Positions 19,129-27,714 of a DNA stretch of 64,000 bases are shown piece by piece. The position numbers were made by a program, and so were the translations under genes. The notes under the pieces were generated by a model. That model made no database searches and was not told the origin of the DNA. It saw only the letters and a list, made by a program, of their open reading frames with translations. Numbering within the stretch: position 1 is the first letter of the stretch; each line of letters begins with the position of its first letter. The stretch comes from UBA4592 sp044240195 (GTDB lineage: Bacteria > Actinomycetota > Actinomycetes > S36-B12): the NCBI GenBank assembly GCA_044240195.1, contig JBIHZX010000003.1:1-64000 (forward strand). The letters are read 5' to 3'.

Positions 19129-20492
19129 TGCACACCCCGTTCGGGAATTTCAACGGTGAATCGTGCTCCTCCTTCGGGCGCCAATCCCACGCTCGCGCTT
19201 CCCCCCATGCTGGTTGCTAGCCGACCCACGAGCGCCAAACCAATTCCGGTTCCCACCGGCCGCACTCCCCGATAGCGCTCATAAAGTGCCCCAGGCTCAA
19301 AGGCCACCAACTGGTCGTCTGCGCTGAGGCCGGGACCCGAATCCCGCACCTCGATGACCAAGGAGTTTGCTAACTGCTCTATTCGAATCGCCAAGGTGCT
19401 GTGGCTGGGGCTCAATCGGAGGGCATTTTCTGCCAAATTGTCGACAATCTGCCGGAGCCTGATGGGATCCCCGACAAATTCACCCGTGACCTGAATTTCG
19501 CATTCAAGATTTACCTGTTGCTCCTGGCAGCGATAGCCCCAAACTTGCCTCACTTCATTGGCAAATTCTGGTAGCTCGATCCTCACCTCTGAAATAGCAA
19601 AATCAACTGCCCCTAGTCTGGCCAAGTCCAAGAGATCACTGACCAGCCGATTAAGGCGCGCGGATTCAGATGAAATTAGACGCGCTGCTTCTATTGCCTC
19701 GTCTCCGGAGAGAATGCCGTCTGAGATAGCTTCGCTATATCCCTTCACTGCAGTCAGCGGGGTTCGAAATTCATGGGAAACCGATAAAAGAAATTCACGC
19801 TGACGAGCCTCGGAGGCAGAAAGTGCAGAGTCAAGGGCGTTCAGTGAAGTTGAGATTTCGTCAACCTCCTTCGGCCCCGTGGATACCAATTCAACGCCCC
19901 GAGATCCACTCGCCATTGACATCGCTGCCGTACTTGCTCGGCGAAGCGGTCTGGCTAAGCGTTGCGCGGCAAAAAAACCTAAAGTGATTGCGATGGCTAA
20001 TCCAAGGACTAACGCAACGGCGAGGCGCCAAATAATCGCTCCGGCGCTGGCTCCAGCAATTGAGATGGGCTGAATCAAGACAACCGAACCATCGACACTC
20101 AGCGGCCGGCCCTCAAGTAAGTACTCGCCATCCGCTGATGACACTCTGCCCGAGATGTCTTGGCCAGTATTAAGTTGATCAACATAGATTTGTGGAAAAT
20201 TAAATGGCAGGTCGTTGAGATTCGGTGATCCAAAAGGAATCAAATAGGCCGAGATTGATTCCCTCTGCAAAGTCTTGATCAATCCTTGCCCTACACCCGA
20301 ACCAGCACTTTGCTGATCAATAGCGTTAGCTGTGACATTAGCCAACTGTGAAAGATTTCTCGCGCCCACGTCCTGCGAACTTGACATAACAAGTGGGTAG
20401 GACACGAGTCCTGCAACGACAATTGCAAATGCGGCGACGGCACTCGTGAGGATAACCAGAAGTGTGACGATGCTCCAACTACGAAATTTCAT
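19125..20492 (-). CDS. Sensor histidine kinase
   Basis: A 455-residue two-component sensor. It has TM1 near residues 8-30, an extracytoplasmic sensor region of about 115 residues, TM2 near 150-175, a HAMP linker, a HisKA domain with H-box SVSHEFRTPLTAVKG, and a HATPase domain with N-box DNLAENALRLSP, G1 DSGPGL and G2 GTGIGLALVGRLA. All the key catalytic motifs are present. It overlaps its response regulator (ATGA) and the downstream DUF2752 gene (ATGA). The signal cannot be read from the sequence. Its position inside the trp block is unusual and is discussed as a finding. Confidence 0.93.
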   Translation of the reverse strand: MKFRSWSIVTLLVILTSAVAAFAIVVAGLVSYPLVMSSSQDVGARNLSQLANVTANAIDQQSAGSGVGQGLIKTLQRESISAYLIPFGSPNLNDLPFNFPQIYVDQLNTGQDISGRVSSADGEYLLEGRPLSVDGSVVLIQPISIAGASAGAIIWRLAVALVLGLAIAITLGFFAAQRLARPLRRASTAAMSMASGSRGVELVSTGPKEVDEISTSLNALDSALSASEARQREFLLSVSHEFRTPLTAVKGYSEAISDGILSGDEAIEAARLISSESARLNRLVSDLLDLARLGAVDFAISEVRIELPEFANEVRQVWGYRCQEQQVNLECEIQVTGEFVGDPIRLRQIVDNLAENALRLSPSHSTLAIRIEQLANSLVIEVRDSGPGLSADDQLVAFEPGALYERYRGVRPVGTGIGLALVGRLATSMGGSASVGLAPEGGARFTVEIPERGVQ

Positions 20493-21169
20493 GTGACCAC
20501 TTCAGGTGATGGTGATTCCCACGCGTACCCGACTCCGCGAACGGTGCGGATGGGTGCATCAGCTCCCAGTTTTGTCCGGATTTGGGCAACGTGCACATCA
20601 ACTGTTCGAGTTCCTAGGCCTTCGGTGTAACCCCAAACATTCTCGAGCAACTCAGAACGCTCGATCACGTGTCCGGAGCGAGCCATGAGGTAAGCCACTA
20701 AGTCAAACTCGGTCGCCGTCAGGACCACCGGTTTCCCATTGTGTGATGCGCGCCTCGTTTTGAGGTTTAATTGCACCCCTTCTTCATCAAGGATTTCATT
20801 GACCTGTTGGGCCGACCGGCGAACAATCGCTTTGACTCGTGCAACCAGTTCCCGGGGGCTAAATGGCTTGGTCACGTAGTCGTCGGCACCCAGTTCAAGA
20901 CCCAGCACCCGATCAACTTCGTCATCTCTCGCAGTACAAAAAACAATGGGAGTCCAATTATTGGCAGCTCGAAGCTGGCGGCAAATTTGCGTTCCATCTA
21001 ATTTAGGTAGTCCAACATCAAGAATTATCAGATCAAAATATTCACTTTGCGCGGCGGCCAAACCTGATTCACCGTCGAAGCACGACTGCACCTCGAAACC
21101 TTCACGCGTTAAATAAACGCTGATGAGATCTGAAATGGACCGTTCATCTTCGACCACGAGAACTTTCAT
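20489..21169 (-). CDS. OmpR-family DNA-binding response regulator
   Basis: A 226-residue regulator. The receiver domain has acidic pocket residues in VVEDE, phospho-acceptor Asp in LIILDVGLP (about residue 52), and the conserved Lys in YVTKPFSPREL. The winged-helix C-terminal domain ends in TVDVHVAQIRTKLG and RTVRGVGYAWE. It is coupled by ATGA to the kinase. It starts 25 bases after the HGxxPAAW gene. Target genes cannot be inferred from sequence. Confidence 0.95.
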   Translation of the reverse strand: MKVLVVEDERSISDLISVYLTREGFEVQSCFDGESGLAAAQSEYFDLIILDVGLPKLDGTQICRQLRAANNWTPIVFCTARDDEVDRVLGLELGADDYVTKPFSPRELVARVKAIVRRSAQQVNEILDEEGVQLNLKTRRASHNGKPVVLTATEFDLVAYLMARSGHVIERSELLENVWGYTEGLGTRTVDVHVAQIRTKLGADAPIRTVRGVGYAWESPSPEVVT

Positions 21170-21194
21170 GTGGTCACCATGTGTTCAGTTGAAT

Positions 21195-21404
21195 TTAGGC
21201 GCTTACGGTTTTCTTGCCCAGCCCCATCATGGCCATGACCTTGCCCACAACACCTCCGAGGAATACCATCGCGACCCCAACCCAAAAAAGGGGCCAATTC
21301 CCTAAAACCAGTGCCAAGGTTGCCACGACGAATGCCAAGACAACGATGACAACCGTGGTCCAAGCAGCCGGGGTCGAGCCATGGTCCTCATGTTGTTCAG
21401 TCAT
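21195..21404 (-). CDS. HGxxPAAW small membrane protein
   Basis: A 69-residue protein with the family motif HGSTPAAW near residue 8 and two hydrophobic segments (about residues 17-35 and 38-55). The HGxxPAAW family is an actinobacterial family typically found between the Trp-associated membrane protein and trpC; its function is not established. It follows the Trp-associated gene after 8 bases with no clear Shine-Dalgarno sequence, so it is probably expressed by coupling. Confidence 0.88.
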   Translation of the reverse strand: MTEQHEDHGSTPAAWTTVVIVVLAFVVATLALVLGNWPLFWVGVAMVFLGGVVGKVMAMMGLGKKTVSA

Positions 21405-21412
21405 GGCTGTAT

Positions 21413-21913
21413 TTAAGCATGTGATCGTGGCTGATCGGGATCTGACTCGATGGTTGGGTCAACACCTGCATCAAGTAACGCCCAGGCGTCTTGTTCCGGA
21501 GGTGCCGAGCGCGAATATCTTCCACTCAAAGTCGGCCAATTCTTAGAAGTGAAAACAATGAGAAGATTTGTAATCACCAATCCTGTGCTGAGCAGTAGTG
21601 CAAAAACCCAAAGCGCATTGAGTCCGTCTTTGTCGAGAATGATTAAGGAATAAACGCCTGCCGCGGCAACGACCGCACCCATAATTCCCAACATTCTTCG
21701 ACCCCATGTTCGGGTTGCCAAAACGCCAATCACCACCGCTAAGGAAACTGCCCAGACAGCAAAAATAAGTGAGTCAAGATCTGATCCCTTAAGGTCCTGT
21801 GAAACCAAGTCGCTTTGGATCGTTCCCCAGATAAGCCCCCCAACCCACAACAGAGCCCCGGCCAACACTGATTGCAGAGCTATTGTGAGCAAATATTTCC
21901 GACCTGGCGACAT
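21413..21913 (-). CDS. Trp operon-associated membrane protein (Trp_oprn_chp family)
   Basis: A 166-residue protein with four hydrophobic segments and a soluble C-terminal tail. Its position directly after trpE and its layout fit the actinobacterial family annotated as tryptophan biosynthesis-associated membrane protein. Biochemical role is unknown; location suggests transport or membrane organisation of the pathway (inference). Confidence 0.85.
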   Translation of the reverse strand: MSPGRKYLLTIALQSVLAGALLWVGGLIWGTIQSDLVSQDLKGSDLDSLIFAVWAVSLAVVIGVLATRTWGRRMLGIMGAVVAAAGVYSLIILDKDGLNALWVFALLLSTGLVITNLLIVFTSKNWPTLSGRYSRSAPPEQDAWALLDAGVDPTIESDPDQPRSHA

Positions 21914-21930
21914 TTCACCGACACTTTCGA

Positions 21931-23475
21931 TTAGTGATCAAGTTGCTCAGCCAATGCAACAGCACGAATAATGGCCATTGCCTTGTTAACGCATTCATCA
22001 TTTTCACTCTCGGGCACTGAATCTGCCACGATACCTCCACCGGCTTGAATATGAGCGATTCCATCTTTTAATAGAGCCGTTCGAATGGCAATTGCCATGT
22101 CCATATTCCCCGCGAAGTCAAAGTATCCGATGCAGCCACCGTAAAGCCCCCGCTTTTCTGATTCCATTTCCTCAATGATTTGCATGGCACGCGGCTTGGG
22201 TGCACCTGAAAGTGTGCCTGCGGGAAAAGTTGCCCTCAGCGCGGTGAACGCATCCTCATGTGCATTTAGTTCGCCCGTAACGGTTGACACTAAGTGCATC
22301 ACATGCGAGTAACGTTCAACGTGCATGAAGTCAATGACATTGACACTGCCTGGAGTGCAGACCCGACCAAGATCATTACGTGCCAGGTCAACCAGCATGA
22401 GGTGTTCGGCGCGTTCTTTCTTGTCCTCCAGTAAATCCTGCGCCAATAGCCGATCACGCTCAGGGTCTGAGCTTCTCCAGCGAGTTCCCGCTATCGGGTG
22501 CACGACCGCGTTGCGATCCCGTACGGTAACCAACGCCTCTGGCGACGAACCGATAATTTCAAAAGCAACTCGATTGAAATCGTGTGGATCAGGGACACGA
22601 ACCAGATACATGTACGGACTTGGGTTGGTTGATCTCAAGATCCGGTAAATGCTCAACGCACTTGCCTGCGTTGGGACACTAAACCGCTGGGAAAGAACAA
22701 CCTGGAATGCGTCGCCCGCACGAATATATTCCTTGATCGTGTCAATGTTCTTTAAATAAGTTTCCTCACTTGTAACCCGCGGTGGTAAAACCACTTCAGA
22801 GTCCAAAACAGGCGTTGCCTGTGCACCGCTCGGCAAAATGTGGGTTATTGATTCCTGCATGCAGTCAAGGCGAGCGATTGAATCCTCATAAGCTTGCTCG
22901 ACACGCTCGGGTGAATTATCAAAGTTTATTGCGTTAGCAATTAGCGTCACCGTGCTTTGAAGGTGATCCACCACCGCGATATCAGAGGCAAGCAAGAAAC
23001 AGAGGTCCGGGATATTCAGAGAATCACTCGTCGAATTCCCAATATCCTCCCAGTTGCGCACGATGTCATAGGCCATGTACCCGACCAGACCACCGGTGAA
23101 AGGAAAGTTTCCGGTCTGTGAAAGCTGTAACTTTTGCGTGTGTAATTGAGCGAGGGCTTGTTCAAGAACGTCAAGGGCTAGACCACTATCCGGTAGTCCT
23201 TCAGGAACTCGTCCGCTCCATACCGCTTTACCTTGCGATTCTGAGAGCATCGCGGCACTATTTACCCCGATAAATGAATAACGGGACCATTGCACTCCAG
23301 CTTCAGCCGACTCCAATAAAAACGTCCCCGCACGCTCACCACATAGTGCGTGAAAAAGGCCAATCGCACTGAGATGGTCGACAAGGAGCGTTCGAAAAAC
23401 TGGCACGACTCTTTGAACGCGAGCAAGCTCTTGGAAATTAACAAGGTCGGGTGTGTCTGAATTTTTCTCGCTCAC
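21931..23475 (-). CDS. trpE: Anthranilate synthase component I
   Basis: Converts chorismate to anthranilate with ammonia from a TrpG partner, which is not in this window. The 514-residue protein has an N-terminal regulatory domain with the tryptophan-binding LLESAE motif and the chorismate-binding core (AGTLSGAPKPRAMQIIEE and GGCIGYFDF). Start GTG 23475 overlaps the hisI stop as GTGA, so tryptophan synthesis is joined to the his genes without any leader or attenuator. Confidence 0.96.
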   Translation of the reverse strand: MSEKNSDTPDLVNFQELARVQRVVPVFRTLLVDHLSAIGLFHALCGERAGTFLLESAEAGVQWSRYSFIGVNSAAMLSESQGKAVWSGRVPEGLPDSGLALDVLEQALAQLHTQKLQLSQTGNFPFTGGLVGYMAYDIVRNWEDIGNSTSDSLNIPDLCFLLASDIAVVDHLQSTVTLIANAINFDNSPERVEQAYEDSIARLDCMQESITHILPSGAQATPVLDSEVVLPPRVTSEETYLKNIDTIKEYIRAGDAFQVVLSQRFSVPTQASALSIYRILRSTNPSPYMYLVRVPDPHDFNRVAFEIIGSSPEALVTVRDRNAVVHPIAGTRWRSSDPERDRLLAQDLLEDKKERAEHLMLVDLARNDLGRVCTPGSVNVIDFMHVERYSHVMHLVSTVTGELNAHEDAFTALRATFPAGTLSGAPKPRAMQIIEEMESEKRGLYGGCIGYFDFAGNMDMAIAIRTALLKDGIAHIQAGGGIVADSVPESENDECVNKAMAIIRAVALAEQLDH

Positions 23476-23810
23476 TTAACAATTCCTTGATCAAAGAAAC
23501 AGGTCGGGCTTCCCGTGTGACAAGCAGGTCCATTTTGATCAACAATCATGAGAAGTGTGTCCCCGTCACAGTCAGCTCGCAGGCTCCGCACTAATTGGCT
23601 ATTTCCTGACTCTTCGCCCTTTACCCAAATCTTATTTCGACTGCGCGAAAAATATGTTCCCAGACCCGTGTCAATGGTTAACTGCACCGCATCAGCATTC
23701 ATCCAGGCCATCATGAGGACTTCCTTGCTTACCGAATCCTGGGTAATCACAGGCACGAGGCCACTTTCATTGAATCTAATCCGAGCAATGAACTCACTGG
23801 CTTGGTTCAT
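23472..23810 (-). CDS. hisI: Phosphoribosyl-AMP cyclohydrolase
   Basis: Third step of histidine synthesis. The 112-residue monofunctional HisI has the zinc motifs RADCDGDTLL and GPACHTGSPTCFF and the MMAWMN helix. No HisE domain is fused, as usual for actinobacteria; hisE and hisG are outside the window. It is flanked by ATGA overlap with hisF and GTGA overlap with trpE. Confidence 0.96.
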   Translation of the reverse strand: MNQASEFIARIRFNESGLVPVITQDSVSKEVLMMAWMNADAVQLTIDTGLGTYFSRSRNKIWVKGEESGNSQLVRSLRADCDGDTLLMIVDQNGPACHTGSPTCFFDQGIVK

Positions 23811-24589
23811 GACACCAACCTAGTTGGTTCACGAACCAGGATCGAATCAGCCTTTAGTGCACTCTTCACCTGAGCAACGGATACCTCACCAAAATGAAAG
23901 ATGCTTGCAGCCAAGACGGCTTGCGCGCCCGCATGTATTGCCGCGGCGAAATCACTGGGAACACCTGCTCCCCCACTGGCAATGATCGGGATATTTACGG
24001 CCTTACGAACCGCAGTGATGAGTTCCAAATCAAAACCAGCCTTCGTGCCGTCGGCATCCATTGAGTTGAGCAATATTTCACCCACCCCAAACTCAGCCGC
24101 ACTCTGCGCCCACTGCACGGCATCGAGGCCGGCGGATTCTCTACCTCCATGCGTGGTCACTCCAAAGCCGCTTGGTTGACCAGATTCTCGACGTGCATCC
24201 AATGACAGCACAATGCATTGGGAGCCAAACCGCTGAGCAGCTTCACGCAAAAGTTCTGGTCGGGCAATCGCCGCGGTGTTAATTGAGACTTTGTCTGCTC
24301 CGGCTCGCAAAAGGGCATCAATGTCTTCAATACTGCGGATCCCCCCACCCACCGTTACCGGAATGAAAACTTGGTCTGCGCTACGGCGGACCAATTCAAG
24401 TGTTGTTTCTCGATCTGAACTCGACGCAGTGATGTCAAGAAAGACAAGTTCATCAATTCCGGCCGCACCGTATAAGGATGCCAATTCAATTGGGTCGCCG
24501 GCATCAACGAGATCAACAAAATTCACTCCCTTAACAACCCTGCCACCATCAACATCAAGGCATGCAATTACTCGAGCAGCGAGTGTCAC
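23807..24589 (-). CDS. hisF: Imidazole glycerol phosphate synthase subunit HisF
   Basis: TIM-barrel cyclase that pairs with HisH. It begins LAARVIACLDVDGGRVVKG, with the first catalytic Asp, and has the second phosphate motif IIASGGAG. The start GTG 24589 gives 260 residues and overlaps the priA stop as GTGA; the alternative GTG at 24607 would give a longer overlap. Confidence 0.96.
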   Translation of the reverse strand: MTLAARVIACLDVDGGRVVKGVNFVDLVDAGDPIELASLYGAAGIDELVFLDITASSSDRETTLELVRRSADQVFIPVTVGGGIRSIEDIDALLRAGADKVSINTAAIARPELLREAAQRFGSQCIVLSLDARRESGQPSGFGVTTHGGRESAGLDAVQWAQSAAEFGVGEILLNSMDADGTKAGFDLELITAVRKAVNIPIIASGGAGVPSDFAAAIHAGAQAVLAASIFHFGEVSVAQVKSALKADSILVREPTRLVS

Positions 24590-25344
24590 GGCTGTGGCGG
24601 TCCCCACTGGTATGGGTCGTAGCGACCTTCAACGGCTACAAGTGCCTCGGGAAGACTGAAAGCTTGTTCATAGAGCGCCTTTCCAATAATTGCGCCCTCG
24701 ATTCCTTTCATCTCCGCAAGTTTGTGTAGGTCCTCCAACCTGTGGATCCCACCCGATGCGATTACGCGGGCACGGGTTGCCTCTGTAACCTGTTTCAAAA
24801 GGTGGAAATTAGGCCCATGCATCATTCCGTCTTTTTCAACATCGGTGACAACGTATCGGGTGCAACCGGCAGCATCGAGACGACCGATTGTTTCCCACAG
24901 GTCTCCACCCTCCGTTGTCCAGCCACGGGCCGCCAACGTGTGCCCCTTCACATCAAGGCCAACGGCAATGCGGTCCCCGTATTCGGCTATCACGGATTCG
25001 GTCCAGTCAGGATCTTCCAACGCTGCCGTACCCAGATTCACTCGAGCGCACCCGGTTGCCAGGGCCGCCTTCAAACTCTCATCACTTCTGATTCCGCCCG
25101 AAAGCTCAACCTTGACTTCCCGGCCAATTCTTTCCACAACGTGAGAAATGAGGGTTGAGTTGTTTCCGGTGCCAAATGCCGCATCAAGATCTACTAGATG
25201 GATCCACTCAGCACCCTGATTCACCCACGTTTGGGCGGCATCAAGGGGTGATCCATAAACGGTTTCACTTCCGGCCTTGCCTTGAACTAAGCGGACAGCC
25301 TTGCCATCTTTGACATCGACAGCGGGTAAAAGTGTGAATTTCAT
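24586..25344 (-). CDS. priA: Bifunctional HisA/TrpF isomerase PriA
   Basis: Half-barrel isomerase. The opening LLPAVDVKDGKAVRLVQG followed by ETVYGSPLDAA and WIHLVDLDAAFGTG matches the actinobacterial PriA subgroup closely, rather than plain HisA. PriA serves both ProFAR isomerisation (histidine) and PRA isomerisation (tryptophan). The lack of trpF in the trp block here supports the bifunctional reading. It sits in the his block upstream of hisF, within the same transcript as trpE, trpC, trpB and trpA. Confidence 0.93.
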   Translation of the reverse strand: MKFTLLPAVDVKDGKAVRLVQGKAGSETVYGSPLDAAQTWVNQGAEWIHLVDLDAAFGTGNNSTLISHVVERIGREVKVELSGGIRSDESLKAALATGCARVNLGTAALEDPDWTESVIAEYGDRIAVGLDVKGHTLAARGWTTEGGDLWETIGRLDAAGCTRYVVTDVEKDGMMHGPNFHLLKQVTEATRARVIASGGIHRLEDLHKLAEMKGIEGAIIGKALYEQAFSLPEALVAVEGRYDPYQWGPPQP

Positions 25345-25353
25345 GGGTGCAGT

Positions 25354-25989
25354 CTAGGTCAGGGTGCCGACCCAGTTGTTGATCAGCGTGAGTCCCGCCT
25401 CACCACTCTTCTCTGGGTGAAATTGGACTGCCGAAAGTGGGCCATTTTCCACGGCGGCGATAAAGGGTGCCCCGTAATCACTCCACGTGACGATCGGCGG
25501 ATGTTGATACGGATCAGTGTCGCTCATGGTCCACTCGTTAACCGCGTAGGAGTGCACAAAATAAAACATTTCGGACTCAACCCCAGCAAACAAGGTTGAC
25601 GAGGCTGGCGGCGCAACAGTGTTCCACCCCATGTGCGGGATGATCGGTGCGACCAGGAGATCGACCGTGCCCGGCCACTGACCGAGCCCCCGGGTGCTGA
25701 TGCCGTGCTCGATTCCTTGTTCAAACATGATTTGCATACCGACGCAAATACCCAAGACAGGGCGTTTCGCTACCATCCGCGCGTCAACGAGTGCGCCACC
25801 TCTCACCCTGTCAATTCCTGCCATGCAGGCCGCGAACGCGCCCACCCCCGGAATTATCAGACCGTCCGCATTCAGACAAGTATCAAAATCAGAACTCAAA
25901 ATTGCGGTGGCTCCAACATGCTCAGCCGCACGCAGCGCCGAACGAACATTTCCGAAACCGTAGTCAAGAACTGCAACAGTGGGTGACAT
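25354..25989 (-). CDS. hisH: Imidazole glycerol phosphate synthase glutaminase subunit HisH
   Basis: Class I amidotransferase that feeds ammonia to HisF. The nucleophile region GICVGMQIMFEQG and the His/Glu pair VQFHPEKSGEAG are present in a 211-residue protein. It begins VAVLDYGFGNVRS. It lies 9 bases before priA and 14 bases after hisB. Confidence 0.96.
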   Translation of the reverse strand: MSPTVAVLDYGFGNVRSALRAAEHVGATAILSSDFDTCLNADGLIIPGVGAFAACMAGIDRVRGGALVDARMVAKRPVLGICVGMQIMFEQGIEHGISTRGLGQWPGTVDLLVAPIIPHMGWNTVAPPASSTLFAGVESEMFYFVHSYAVNEWTMSDTDPYQHPPIVTWSDYGAPFIAAVENGPLSAVQFHPEKSGEAGLTLINNWVGTLT

Positions 25990-26003
25990 AAATTATGTTT
26001 ACC

Positions 26004-26603
26004 TTACTGCGATGCAGTGAGTGTGCCTTTAGTTGAAGGCACACCGACCACGCGTGGGTCCCTGGCCACCGCGGTGCGTAGTGAGCGGGCGACACTTTTG
26101 AATTGCGCTTCGACAACATGGTGAGCATTGCGCCCAGACAACACATTGACATGCAGGGTGATTTGTGAGGTAGCAACAATCGATTCCCAAATATGGCGAG
26201 TCAAAGTTGTGTCGTAGGCCCCAATGAGCTCAACCAATTCAGGTTCAGTGTGCACTAGATAAGGGCGACCAGAAAGGTCAACCGCGCTCTGCACCAAGCA
26301 TTCATCGAGTGGCACTAAGGCGTCTCCGTATCGAGTCAATCCAGCTCGATCCCCTAATGCCTGATTCATTGCTTGTCCCAGCGCCAAACTTGTGTCCTCA
26401 ACCGTATGGTGTGCATCAACGTGCAGGTCGCCTCGAGTATTTACCACTAAATCAAATCCACCATGTTTTGCTAGTTGGGCAAGCATGTGGTCAAAAAAAG
26501 GAACGCCAGTCTCAATGGTGCTTTGCCCTGTTCCATCAAGGGAGAGCTCAACGAGCACGCTGCTTTCCTTGGTCTCGCGTTCAATACGTGCCATTCTGGT
26601 CAT
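26004..26603 (-). CDS. hisB: Imidazoleglycerol-phosphate dehydratase
   Basis: Manganese-dependent dehydratase of histidine synthesis. It has the duplicated-fold motifs GVPFFDHMLAQLAKHGGFDL and HHTVEDTSLALGQA in a 199-residue monofunctional protein (no histidinol-phosphatase domain). GGAGG lies 6 bases before ATG 26603. A second ATG three codons later is less well placed. Confidence 0.96.
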   Translation of the reverse strand: MTRMARIERETKESSVLVELSLDGTGQSTIETGVPFFDHMLAQLAKHGGFDLVVNTRGDLHVDAHHTVEDTSLALGQAMNQALGDRAGLTRYGDALVPLDECLVQSAVDLSGRPYLVHTEPELVELIGAYDTTLTRHIWESIVATSQITLHVNVLSGRNAHHVVEAQFKSVARSLRTAVARDPRVVGVPSTKGTLTASQ

Positions 26604-26619
26604 GTCTATCCTCCTGTGC

Positions 26620-27714
26620 TCAGACTAACGGTTTCAAACAGTTAAGAAATAACTCGTTCTCACTAGCCGTTCCGATACTCACTCGAAGCCAACCCGAAGG
26701 ACCAGTTTCTCGGATGAGGATTCCTTGTTCAAAGAGTCCTTTCCAAATCGCATGCCGATCAGAAAATTCGCCAAAGAACAGAAAGTTTGCGTCACTGCGA
26801 GCGACGAGAAGGCCCATCCCTTCAAGTTCAACTGCCATCTGATTACGCGCATCAGTGATTTGCGCTACACGATCCAGTGACTCGCTTGCAAAACTCAATG
26901 CCGCAATCGCCGCCGCCTGCGAGATGGCCGATAGGTGATACGGCAAACGCACCAATTTAAGTGCCTGAACAATCTCACCGGTACTTGTGGCGCAATATCC
27001 GAGGCGCCCGCCCGCATAACCAAATGCTTTGCTCATAGTTCGTGAGACAACAATATTCGGATAAGAATCAAGCAAGGTGAGGGCCGTTGCCCCTCTATCG
27101 CTACGGAATTCGGCATACGCTTCGTCGACCACAACCAGGGCCCCGCTTGCTTGGGCAACTTTGGAGATCTCTTCAATTTCAGCCAACGTGATTGATGTCC
27201 CTGTCGGATTATTCGGTGATGTGAGGATTACCAGATTGGGCCTGTGCGCTGCGACAGCTTCAACCGCTGCAGCTAGGTCAATGGTGAAATCACTTCGTCG
27301 TGGAACCGACACCATTGTGGTGAAAGAGTCACGAGCGTACTCAGGGTACATTGAATATGTAGGGTCAAATGTCAATGCTTTCGTGCCCGGGCCGCCAAAT
27401 GCGCCAAATAACTGCGCCATAATTTCGTTTGAGCCATTGGCTGCCCAGATCCGCTCAACATTTACCTTTACTCCGGATTCGACATCCAGATAAGTCGCCA
27501 ACGCTGCGCGCAGGTCCACCGCGTCACGGTCCGGGTATCTGTTGATTCCGCGCGCTGCGACCGCAACAGCCTGTGAAATTGCCGCCACCACCGCATCACT
27601 TGGCGGGTATGGATTCTCATTGACATTGAGCCGAACAGGTACGTAATCATGGGGTGCGCCATAAGGCACTTGGCCAACGAGATCCGGGCGTAAAGGTAAT
27701 TCAAACCCGCTCAC
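26620..27714 (-). CDS. hisC: Histidinol-phosphate aminotransferase
   Basis: Class II PLP aminotransferase of 364 residues. It has the LNVNENPYPPS opening, the NPTGTSI region and the PLP lysine motif SRTMSKAFGYAGGRLGY. The start is GTG 27714, which overlaps the hisD stop as GTGA. Confidence 0.96.
   Translation of the reverse strand: MSGFELPLRPDLVGQVPYGAPHDYVPVRLNVNENPYPPSDAVVAAISQAVAVAARGINRYPDRDAVDLRAALATYLDVESGVKVNVERIWAANGSNEIMAQLFGAFGGPGTKALTFDPTYSMYPEYARDSFTTMVSVPRRSDFTIDLAAAVEAVAAHRPNLVILTSPNNPTGTSITLAEIEEISKVAQASGALVVVDEAYAEFRSDRGATALTLLDSYPNIVVSRTMSKAFGYAGGRLGYCATSTGEIVQALKLVRLPYHLSAISQAAAIAALSFASESLDRVAQITDARNQMAVELEGMGLLVARSDANFLFFGEFSDRHAIWKGLFEQGILIRETGPSGWLRVSIGTASENELFLNCLKPLV

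Noticed and set aside
21914..23475. Trp attenuator or leader peptide before trpE
   Set aside because: trpE starts inside the hisI stop codon (GTGA), so there is no leader to hold an attenuator at this position.
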